Part shown: positions 1 through 5,263 of the stretch, piece after piece
Layout: each line of letters opens with the position of its first letter
Numbering within the stretch: the stretch's first letter is position 1
From: Desulfuromonas sp. SDB
GTDB taxonomy: Bacteria > SDB-A
Direction of reading: 5' to 3'
Assembly (NCBI GenBank): GCA_001412365.1
Contig: LKUE01000417.1
Span: 1 to 5,596 of the forward strand
Length of the DNA stretch: 5,596 nucleotides
Program-made: the position numbers and the translations under genes
The notes under the pieces: model-generated
The model's database searches: none
Seen by the model: the letters and a program-made list of their open reading frames with translations, nothing else
Told to the model about the DNA's origin: nothing

Positions 1-24
1 AAAAATTAATCCCATTTTTTTCAT
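1..24 (-). CDS. 5' end of a gene cut by the window edge, probable exported protein
   Basis: Eight codons are visible before the left edge, reading MKKMGLIF. A strong Shine-Dalgarno sequence sits just upstream of the ATG. Two lysines followed by hydrophobic residues are typical of the start of a signal peptide or membrane anchor, so an exported or membrane protein is likely. The rest lies outside the window and no function can be given. It is downstream of, and in the same direction as, the orphan FlgD-like ORF and the two TetR genes. The start is supported only by the ribosome-binding site and the lysine/hydrophobic pattern. Confidence 0.5.
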
Positions 25-39
25 GAACACCCCCTTTCT
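25..39 (-). promoter_or_regulatory. Ribosome-binding site of the left-edge gene
   Basis: Read on the minus strand this is AGAAAGGGGGTGTTC followed directly by ATG. AGAAAGGGGGTG differs at one base from the full anti-16S complement AGAAAGGAGGTG, so it is an unusually long Shine-Dalgarno match. It is the main evidence that a real gene starts at position 24. Nothing clearly promoter-like was recognised in the rest of the gap (40-74). Confidence 0.6.
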
Positions 40-74
40 ACAAATAATTTTTCATTCATTCCGTAATTTTAAAT

Positions 75-371
75 TCAACTGCTAACTGACTGGTTAAATT
101 CAAAATACTTGATCAGTGAACTATCATCAAATAATAGCTTTGCAAAAAATTGATTTTGGCAAATGGGCAGACCGAAGTGGTCATAACCATTCCAATAATA
201 TTTATATTGTCCAGACACCAGGGGAATTGTGGATACTAATTTCTTTATCTTTCTACCGGTAATACTGAAAATTTCCAAACTGATACTATGAGTTTTTGAT
301 AAATTTAAATTAAATTCCACATTTTCACCCTGATTTTCAACCTGTAAATAAACCATGGAAATAATTCCCAA
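75..371 (-). CDS. Orphan FlgD-like / T9SS-type C-terminal domain protein, probable gene remnant
   Basis: The protein (about 93-98 aa) looks like the FlgD-like or type IX secretion sorting domain normally found at the C-terminus of large secreted proteins in FCB-group bacteria. The visible pattern is a beta strand SISLEIFSITGRKIKKLV, then SGQYKYYWNGYDHFG (compare the family's G-x-Y-x-x-x-W-D-G-x-D-x-x-G), then QNQFFAKL and a final strand. In the family this domain is the tail of a longer protein, whereas here almost nothing precedes it. The frame stays open up to a TGA at 399-401. Possible starts are TTG at 371 or ATG at 356, neither with a convincing ribosome-binding site. A short ORF in another frame (337-456) begins upstream with a good Shine-Dalgarno. 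Together they suggest a broken or internally deleted gene. A genuine short protein cannot be excluded. Domain assignment is moderately sure; functionality is doubtful. Confidence 0.5.
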   Translation of the reverse strand: MGIISMVYLQVENQGENVEFNLNLSKTHSISLEIFSITGRKIKKLVSTIPLVSGQYKYYWNGYDHFGLPICQNQFFAKLLFDDSSLIKYFEFNQSVSS

Positions 372-456
372 TTCTTGCGTTAAAAGATATAACTGATATC
401 ACTGGATAGATTTTAGGAAAACAGTTCCCTGCTTCATTCACAAGATTCTTAAGCAT
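337..456 (-). pseudogene. Short ORF with good RBS, possible 5' remnant of the FlgD-like gene
   Basis: A 39-codon ORF runs from ATG at 454-456 to TGA at 337-339. It is preceded by AAAAAAGGGGTGTGT, a good Shine-Dalgarno resembling that of the left-edge gene. The peptide starts MLKNLVNEAG and resembles no family I know; it is not a clear signal peptide. It overlaps the FlgD-like ORF in a different frame, so one frameshift between about 337 and 398 would join them. I infer a decayed gene whose start and end survive. Alternatives are a true small protein, a leader peptide, or chance. Confidence 0.3.
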
Positions 457-491
457 ACACACCCCTTTTTTAGAATCTCTAGAATAATTTA

Positions 492-1127
492 TTAACTGCT
501 AATTGCCTTTAAAAACAATGAAATGTAATCATAATAATAATCAGGTTCAGTAAATTTATGAAATTGATGAGTAGAAAAAAAATATTCTGATAAAACTGCT
601 CTGGAGCTGTACAGAAAGTAACTTACAATTTTATCTACCTCTAAATCAGGACATAAACTTCCATCATTTATCCCATTGACAATTGCCTTTCTGATATAAT
701 CAATCCCCTGGAGGTTGATTTCTCTGTACTTTTCAAGAATTGAATTGCTAATTTTACTTTCATCTACGGTCCATTTTTGCCAGGATTGAAAAAATTTCAA
801 TTGTTCAGGTCGTTCAGAATAAAATTCAAAATATTTATGGGCAATGTTTTTTAACTGCTGATAACCATTATTCCCGGATAATAATCCCTTTTCAATATAT
901 TTTACTCTTTCCACTAATGATCTTATGAAAACAACTATATAAATTTCATCTTTACTCTGGAAGTAGGAATACAAAGTCATTTTGGTATATCCAGCAAAAT
1001 CTGCAATTTCTTCAATGGTAGTTTTCTCATATCCTCGGGTATAGAACAAATGTTGAGCTGCATCCGCAAATTCATTTTTTCTATGCATGATTTTCTTTTT
1101 ACGTTTGTCCATAGCCATCATCTGCAT
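492..1127 (-). CDS. TetR/AcrR-family transcriptional regulator (second of tandem pair)
   Basis: This is a 211-aa DNA-binding repressor of the usual TetR length. The helix-turn-helix is at about residues 22-58, with the family pattern in GYEKTTIEEIADFAG followed by YTKMTLYSYFQSKDEI. The remaining ~150 residues form the helical ligand-binding and dimer domain, too divergent to predict a ligand. Several ATGs lie close together at the start. The one at 1127 is chosen because AAGG lies 8 nt upstream; ATG at 1112 is the main alternative. The gene follows the other tetR by 49 nt, and that gap has its own extended -10 and a palindrome, so it may be transcribed separately and regulate itself. It resembles the upstream TetR in both the N-terminal domain and parts of the C-terminal domain (LKxxAxxYxxFYxExP; RAVL), so the two are probably duplicates. 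Base composition is AT-rich compared with mrdA. Target genes are not visible. Confidence 0.92.
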   Translation of the reverse strand: MQMMAMDKRKKKIMHRKNEFADAAQHLFYTRGYEKTTIEEIADFAGYTKMTLYSYFQSKDEIYIVVFIRSLVERVKYIEKGLLSGNNGYQQLKNIAHKYFEFYSERPEQLKFFQSWQKWTVDESKISNSILEKYREINLQGIDYIRKAIVNGINDGSLCPDLEVDKIVSYFLYSSRAVLSEYFFSTHQFHKFTEPDYYYDYISLFLKAISS

Positions 1128-1141
1128 AAATCATACCTTAA

Positions 1142-1156
1142 GTATAAATATTATAC
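1142..1156. promoter_or_regulatory. Perfect 15-bp palindrome, candidate operator of the downstream tetR
   Basis: The plus strand reads GTATAAATATTATAC, two perfect 6-bp arms around a 3-bp centre. It lies 15 bp upstream of the tetR start at 1127 and covers the predicted -10 element. A TetR dimer bound here would block transcription, as is usual for autoregulated members of the family. This is an inference from position and symmetry; AT-rich palindromes of this size can arise by chance. Confidence 0.4.
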
Positions 1157-1158
1157 CA
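1150..1158 (-). promoter_or_regulatory. Extended -10 promoter element for the second tetR
   Basis: The minus strand reads TGGTATAAT, a consensus -10 hexamer preceded by the TGn extension. No good -35 is seen at 16-18 bp upstream, which extended -10 promoters can tolerate. It sits in the 49-nt gap between the two tetR genes, with a leader of about 15 nt to the start codon after the expected transcription start. If the organism uses the Bacteroidota-type sigma factor, this consensus may not apply. Confidence 0.45.
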
Positions 1159-1176
1159 ATTGTAATTGAAGTCTGG

Positions 1177-1800
1177 TTAATTCTTTTTCTTAATCCCATC
1201 AAAATAAACATTTAAAAAGTTTTGATAAAAATCCAGATTGTCTTTCCAAAAACCGCTTATCACTTGAAATAATACCGCTCTGATGCTGGTCACAAAATTA
1301 AATACTAATATCTGTACATCTATATCATCTCTGATTTCTTTATTTTCTATCCCTAATTGAAATGCTGATTCAATACGATTTACCGCTTTCTGATTGAGGT
1401 TAAATAAAGTTTCTTTTAGCCCTTCTCTTACATTATTGTAATTCCATTTACCTAAATCAAAATAGAGCATTAAATCTAATATATGAGGATTTTCATGATA
1501 AAAATCGTAGTAGGCATTAGCCAAAGCTTTTAATTTTTCTATTGCCTGATCTTGTTTTTTCATTGAAATCTCAAAATTACGGACATGGTTGGTAAAAAGA
1601 TCAATGAAAATTGCGGTGAATATTTCTTCTTTGCTGATGAAATAAGAATACAATGTTTTTTTAGTAAATTCAGCCTGCTTGGCGATATCATCCATGGTGG
1701 TGTTGTCAATACCTTTAGCAGATAGGACTTTATCAGCAGCCTGGATAATTTCCTGTTCTCTTATTTTCCGGTCTTTTTTCTTTCTGCTTTCAATTCCCAT
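1177..1800 (-). CDS. TetR/AcrR-family transcriptional regulator (first of tandem pair)
   Basis: This is a 207-aa repressor of normal TetR length. A basic N-terminus (SRKKKDRKIREQEI) leads into the helix-turn-helix at about residues 17-55, with IDNTTMDDIAKQAEF followed by TKKTLYSYFISKEEI, a strong family signature. Residues from about 60 form the ligand-binding and dimer domain; the ligand is unknown. The start at 1800 gives the expected N-terminal length, although no clear Shine-Dalgarno precedes it. It lies 90 nt after the outer-membrane protein gene, in a gap that holds a promoter and three spaced palindromic boxes, so it probably controls its own transcription and that of the second tetR. 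The gene is AT-rich compared with the block to its right. The regulated target, often an efflux or lipid gene in this family, is not in the window unless it is the gene starting at the left edge. Confidence 0.93.
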   Translation of the reverse strand: MGIESRKKKDRKIREQEIIQAADKVLSAKGIDNTTMDDIAKQAEFTKKTLYSYFISKEEIFTAIFIDLFTNHVRNFEISMKKQDQAIEKLKALANAYYDFYHENPHILDLMLYFDLGKWNYNNVREGLKETLFNLNQKAVNRIESAFQLGIENKEIRDDIDVQILVFNFVTSIRAVLFQVISGFWKDNLDFYQNFLNVYFDGIKKKN

Positions 1801-1801
1801 A

Positions 1802-1860
1802 ATATACCATTGGTTTATTAATATATACTATTAGTTTATCTTATTAAAACAATAGTTTAT
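1802..1860 (-). repeat. Three 17-bp near-palindromic boxes at exact 21-bp spacing (operator array)
   Basis: On the minus strand the boxes are ATAAACTATTGTTTTAA (1860-1844), ATAAACTAATAGTATAT (1839-1823) and ATAAACCAATGGTATAT (1818-1802). Box starts are 21 bp apart, two helical turns, so bound proteins would lie on the same DNA face. Boxes 2 and 3 are palindromes with 7 of 8 arm positions matched around a central A; box 1 matches at 5 of 8. The array reaches from the -10 region to one base before the tetR start codon, the position expected of a TetR autoregulatory operator. The repeats are directly visible; their binding by this TetR is inferred. Confidence 0.65.
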
Positions 1861-1881
1861 TATATTTCAGCATTTTGTCAA
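1854..1881 (-). promoter_or_regulatory. Promoter of the first tetR
   Basis: On the minus strand a perfect TTGACA (1881-1876) is followed after 16 bp by TAAACT (1859-1854), a 4-of-6 match to the -10 consensus. A perfect TATAAT also occurs at 1864-1859 but is only 11 bp from TTGACA. The -10 overlaps the first operator-like box. The gap carries no hairpin with a U-tract after the outer-membrane protein gene, so some read-through from upstream is also possible. Confidence 0.5.
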
Positions 1882-1890
1882 GGAATTTTT

Positions 1891-2403
1891 TTAGAAACTA
1901 TAACCGGTACTTATGCCAATGGTGAAAACCAAGTTATCTCCGGAAAAAAGAGGAGTTGCTGCAAATTTTACAAACGCTCCCTTGCTGGGCTGATAGCGAT
2001 AGCCTAAAATCCCGGTTCCCAGAACTAAACTGCCTGATCCGTCAATCTCCGAACCAAAAAACACTTCTTCCCCTTCAATTTCCACACTTACCGGCATCAC
2101 TCCTCCTCCAATTTCCAGGCTGTGACTCCCCTGACCCAGCAGATAGCTGGCAGTTAGAGGGAAACCGTTGAATTTTAGCCATCCATCAATAAACATCCAG
2201 AAAGTCGGCAATCTCCAAACGGAAATTCCGGCTCTTAGAGACAGCATCCTCACCGGTCTAAATTCATAATTCACTGAATATAAAATTCCCGGACCCAGCA
2301 ACTCGGCGTAAATTGCATTTCTGGAAAATGCTTGCTGTTCTTGACCCAGCAGAACAATAGAACCTAAAACAAAAATGATAGTAAATATTAACAACTTTTT
2401 CAT
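1891..2403 (-). CDS. Putative outer-membrane beta-barrel protein of unknown function
   Basis: This is a 170-aa exported protein. Residues 1-20 form a classic signal peptide: two lysines, a hydrophobic run, then a likely cleavage near LLG-QEQ. The mature part has alternating polar and hydrophobic strands with aromatic ends (AIYAELLGPGILYSVNYEF; LSLRAGISVW; FVKFAATPLF), glycine-rich turns, and ends in ...GISTGYSF with a terminal Phe, the usual signal for barrel insertion by the BAM complex. The ELLGPGILYSVNYE motif resembles small uncharacterised barrel proteins common in Bacteroidota and relatives. It is the last gene of the hslU-mreD-mrdA block. Its GAGGAG ribosome-binding site lies inside the end of the preceding gene, implying translational coupling. 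No enzymatic motif is visible; a structural or transport role in the outer membrane is possible. Confidence 0.8.
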   Translation of the reverse strand: MKKLLIFTIIFVLGSIVLLGQEQQAFSRNAIYAELLGPGILYSVNYEFRPVRMLSLRAGISVWRLPTFWMFIDGWLKFNGFPLTASYLLGQGSHSLEIGGGVMPVSVEIEGEEVFFGSEIDGSGSLVLGTGILGYRYQPSKGAFVKFAATPLFSGDNLVFTIGISTGYSF

Positions 2404-2407
2404 AATA

Positions 2408-2713
2408 CTACTCCTCTGTAATTTCTTCAGTAAGTTCTAAAAATCTCTTATAGGGAATAGCCATGAGACTTTCCGCTTGAAACGCGCCATTAGCCCTGCT
2501 TATTAAAGATACTTTGGCTGCTGTTTCTTCATCCGGTGCTTGGTAGATATCAATAAAATCAAAAGAACCTAAAAGTGCATAATGAGCCAAAAATTTTACC
2601 TCAGGGCATTTTTGCTTGACCTGATCCAGCCAGTTTCTTCCTAATTTGCCCCTTTGTTTTACCTGTTTGGAGATTTCCGGGGACAGTTTGGTCATCAAGA
2701 TATAAGTTTGCAT
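2408..2713 (-). CDS. Small GYD-domain protein
   Basis: This is a 101-aa soluble protein resembling the GYD domain family, which has a ferredoxin-like alpha/beta fold and no established function. Visible family features are the opening MQTYILMTKLSPE, a G-x-F-D turn at residues 49-52 (GSFD in place of the GxYD that names the family), and IYQAPDEETAAK at 56-67, matching the family's EAPDDEAAA segment. The start at 2713 is chosen over upstream in-frame ATGs inside mrdA because AAGGAGGT sits 4 nt upstream and the family normally begins here. The gene lies 37 nt after mrdA and 4 nt before the barrel protein gene, so it is probably co-transcribed with both. It has no signal peptide and should be cytoplasmic. 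A sensor or small binding role has been suggested for relatives of the fold, but nothing here proves it. Confidence 0.8.
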   Translation of the reverse strand: MQTYILMTKLSPEISKQVKQRGKLGRNWLDQVKQKCPEVKFLAHYALLGSFDFIDIYQAPDEETAAKVSLISRANGAFQAESLMAIPYKRFLELTEEITEE

Positions 2714-2717
2714 CTCG

Positions 2718-2725
2718 ACCTCCTT
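2718..2725 (-). promoter_or_regulatory. Strong ribosome-binding site fixing the GYD-protein start
   Basis: The minus strand reads AAGGAGGT, a near-perfect Shine-Dalgarno, 4 nt before the ATG at 2713. It decides this start over in-frame ATGs farther upstream that overlap mrdA. The 37-nt gap after mrdA holds no terminator hairpin. Confidence 0.75.
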
Positions 2726-2750
2726 TTTAAATTCTCCTCTGTAAGAACAA

Positions 2751-4739
2751 TTAAAACCCAGAATCTGTCTGGATATCTTCATCAAACTCCGGAGTTATCT
2801 GTATTGGAAAGTGACCGGAGTTAACGGAATCCTGTTCCGGGGAAATAATTATTAAAGAATCTTTACTACTATCTGCCTCCACCTTGGGGTCTTGTTGACC
2901 AATTGAATCCTCACTGGATACATTAACTATTTGGGTTGATGGTTGGTTGATATTTTCAGGGGAAAAAGATCTTTGCTCCCGGTACTGAATATATTCCTGA
3001 TTAGGAGAGATAAAGGAAAAATAATATTCTAAAACCAACTTGGTAATGGGAGCGGCGATTTTCCCTCCGGAAGCTCCTGCCTGTTCAATGAATACGCCCA
3101 CTACTATCTCTGGATCATCAGCAGGAGCAAACGCGACAAACCAGGAGTGATCTTCTCCGGGATTTTCCGCGGTACCTGTTTTGCCTGCAAAAATCAAACC
3201 GGCTATTGCTGCTTCTGAAGAAGTACCATCCTGAACTGAATGGATCATTGCATTTTTTACATATTGAAAAGAAGAATCACTTATATCAATTCTCTCCCTA
3301 ACTACATTAGCCCGGTAAACTAACTCATCATTTTCAGAAATAATAGAATCAACCAGGCGGGGTTGAATTAGATACCCTCCATTTGCAATTGATGCAATCA
3401 TTCTGATTATCTGCAGAGGGGTAGCTAAAAATTCTCCCTGTCCAATTACTAAATTGACCACCACTCCTTTAGGCCAATTTCCTTCTCCGAAATGCTGATC
3501 ATACCATAGGCTGTCCGGCAGCAACCCGCCTGACTCAGGAAATAAATCAATCCCGGTTTTTTTTCCAAACCCGAATTTCTGAGCCCAATAGATAAAATTG
3601 TTAAAACCAATTCTAAGCCCCAATTGATAAAAGAAGACGTCACAGGACATGGAGATGGCTTCTGATAAATTTAACGATCCATGTACTCCGGTACAGCGAT
3701 GAGGGTGGCCATCTCCTAAGTCAATGCTGCCTTCACAGGGTTCCAGGGGAGGACCAGTATCCAGCACTCCTAATTCCAGGGCAATAATTGCAGTCATTGG
3801 TTTCACCGTGGAGGCAGGGGGGTAATTGCTTCCTATACACCGGTTTAACAGGGGATGCTTGGGATTATTTAAAATTGATTCCCATAGTTCTCTTCTCAGC
3901 ACAAAAGACAAACTGTCCGGGGGAAAATCAGGCTTTGATACCATCGCCAGTATCTGACCGGTCTTGACATTCATCACAATACCACAGCAAGCAGGATACC
4001 ACAGAACATTGTATAATTGTTTTTGCAGCCGGGAGTCCAGGGAAAGATAGACATCTGCACCCCGCTGGGGCAAAATCGGTGATTGAGCCTGAAATGGACG
4101 GATCAATCTGCCGCTTCTATCTACCTCTACATATTCATGCCCCGGTTTTCCCCGAAGATATTCATCGTAATTTCTTTCAACTCCCATTTTTCCGATAAGA
4201 TCACCTGAACTGTAAACAGTACTGTCTTTATCCGTTAATTCTTCTTTGGAAATTTCACCTAGGTATCCTACACTGTGGGCGGCATACCTTCCTAATCCAT
4301 AAACTCTTACCGGTTCAGCAATTATCTGTACACCTGGCAAGTCATCCCTATGCTCTTCCAGAACACTGACAATTTCCAGATCTACATCCCGGGCTAACTT
4401 CTGGGAATAATTTGATAAAGTGTCAATCCTGTCAAAAATATTCTGTGGGGTAATATTGAGATACATAGACAGTTTTGGAGCCAAACCAGGATACATTTTA
4501 AGAAAATTCGGATTTACCATCACGGTGTAGCCAGGACGGTTCCAAGCCAGCTGTTCACCGTTGCAATCATAGATATTTCCCCGGGCAGGTTCAATCTCTC
4601 TTATCTGAATGCTGGTGCGAGATGATTTTTCCTCCCAGAAAGCCCCTTCTAATATTTGAAGCTTAAATAACTGAATTAGAATAAGAAAAATTAATATCAG
4701 AAATACATATATATATCTATTAATTCTCTTATCTTCCAT
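2751..4739 (-). CDS. mrdA: Penicillin-binding protein 2, peptidoglycan transpeptidase of the elongasome
   Basis: This 662-aa inner-membrane protein crosslinks peptidoglycan during rod elongation, working with RodA and MreBCD. A short cytoplasmic tail and one transmembrane helix (about 10-28) precede the PBP dimerisation domain (about 45-215, with RGNIYDCNGEQLA) and the transpeptidase domain (about 240-575). The catalytic motifs are all present: STVK with nucleophile Ser310 and Lys313, SCD at 365-367 (the S-x-D form common in PBP2), IGQGE at 432-436, and KTGTAE at 520-525. C335, C349, H353 and C366 may form a metal site. The last ~85 residues are an acidic, Ser/Asp/Gln-rich tail without recognisable domain. 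The start is fixed by a TAATG overlap with the mreD stop; no strong Shine-Dalgarno is visible, so translation is probably coupled. rodA, the usual downstream partner, does not follow. The identification is secure. Confidence 0.97.
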   Translation of the reverse strand: MEDKRINRYIYVFLILIFLILIQLFKLQILEGAFWEEKSSRTSIQIREIEPARGNIYDCNGEQLAWNRPGYTVMVNPNFLKMYPGLAPKLSMYLNITPQNIFDRIDTLSNYSQKLARDVDLEIVSVLEEHRDDLPGVQIIAEPVRVYGLGRYAAHSVGYLGEISKEELTDKDSTVYSSGDLIGKMGVERNYDEYLRGKPGHEYVEVDRSGRLIRPFQAQSPILPQRGADVYLSLDSRLQKQLYNVLWYPACCGIVMNVKTGQILAMVSKPDFPPDSLSFVLRRELWESILNNPKHPLLNRCIGSNYPPASTVKPMTAIIALELGVLDTGPPLEPCEGSIDLGDGHPHRCTGVHGSLNLSEAISMSCDVFFYQLGLRIGFNNFIYWAQKFGFGKKTGIDLFPESGGLLPDSLWYDQHFGEGNWPKGVVVNLVIGQGEFLATPLQIIRMIASIANGGYLIQPRLVDSIISENDELVYRANVVRERIDISDSSFQYVKNAMIHSVQDGTSSEAAIAGLIFAGKTGTAENPGEDHSWFVAFAPADDPEIVVGVFIEQAGASGGKIAAPITKLVLEYYFSFISPNQEYIQYREQRSFSPENINQPSTQIVNVSSEDSIGQQDPKVEADSSKDSLIIISPEQDSVNSGHFPIQITPEFDEDIQTDSGF

Positions 4740-5245
4740 TATTCTACTTTTTTAATTAATGAGGATAAAAATGGATTGTTTTCAAATAGATAAAATAATA
4801 AAAAAATAATTAAAGTCCCCAGCAAGGTAGAGTAGATCACCCCGGGAACTATATTTTTCCAGAAGGGCATGAGGATGGGAGTGCCTCCTCCCCGGTTGGT
4901 TAACCAGTTTAACAGCGCGTAAATCATATTAACTGTAAATAACAGCAAAATCTTCATTGAATACCTTTCCAGATACATTGACATCGCCAGATAACCAGCC
5001 ACATAACCTGAAATTGAAAATAAAATCATCCCAAAACCGATAAGATATCTGGCGTAAAAATCCAGAATCAATCCAATCACGAAACCAGCCCATAAGCCTA
5101 TTCTCCTTCCTCCATACATTGCCGCAAAAAGGAAGAAGGCAGTAGCCAGATAAGGAGTAAAACCTTTGACTTGGATGCGGGGAGCCAAGAATAACTCCAG
5201 CAATACTCCTATAAAGCCGATAACTAGTCCTGAAATAACTTTCAT
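4739..5245 (-). CDS. mreD: Rod shape-determining protein MreD
   Basis: This 168-aa integral membrane protein belongs to the elongasome, the complex that positions cell-wall synthesis in rod-shaped cells. It has about six hydrophobic segments (roughly 3-21, 30-44, 50-64, 70-90, 98-116, 133-154) and the family's core motif in RRIGLWAGFVIGLILDFYA, with Asp62, followed by GFGMILFSISGYVAGYL. Length is normal for MreD. AGGA lies 8 nt before the ATG, and the gene starts 18 nt after the hslU stop. Its stop overlaps the mrdA start by one base. mreB and mreC usually precede mreD directly, but here hslU does. Assignment rests on the motif, the topology and the adjacent mrdA. Confidence 0.92.
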   Translation of the reverse strand: MKVISGLVIGFIGVLLELFLAPRIQVKGFTPYLATAFFLFAAMYGGRRIGLWAGFVIGLILDFYARYLIGFGMILFSISGYVAGYLAMSMYLERYSMKILLLFTVNMIYALLNWLTNRGGGTPILMPFWKNIVPGVIYSTLLGTLIIFLLFYLFENNPFLSSLIKKVE

Positions 5246-5263
5246 TTCAGCGATCCTAAAACA

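Noticed and set aside
386-400. Inverted repeat GATAT-AACTG-ATATC as a terminator or operator
   Set aside because: The 5-bp arms are AT-rich and no T-tract follows, so it is too weak for a terminator, and it matches neither TetR box.
1956-2171. A 71-codon ORF on the plus strand
   Set aside because: It is antisense to the outer-membrane barrel gene, has no family pattern and no supporting context.
2411-2744. Exact 11-bp repeat CTCCTCTGTAA at 2411-2421 and 2734-2744
   Set aside because: Both copies contain a GAGGAG Shine-Dalgarno-like core on the minus strand, so the similarity is probably from that plus chance; no longer homology flanks them.
2714-2785. N-terminal extension of the GYD protein into mrdA
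   Set aside because: The near-perfect ribosome-binding site before 2713 and the normal family start make the shorter protein far more likely; the extension is only mrdA sequence read in another frame.
3449-3643. A 64-codon ORF on the minus strand inside mrdA in another frame
   Set aside because: It lies wholly within the well-supported PBP2 coding sequence, has no recognisable family pattern, and is best explained as a frame shadow.
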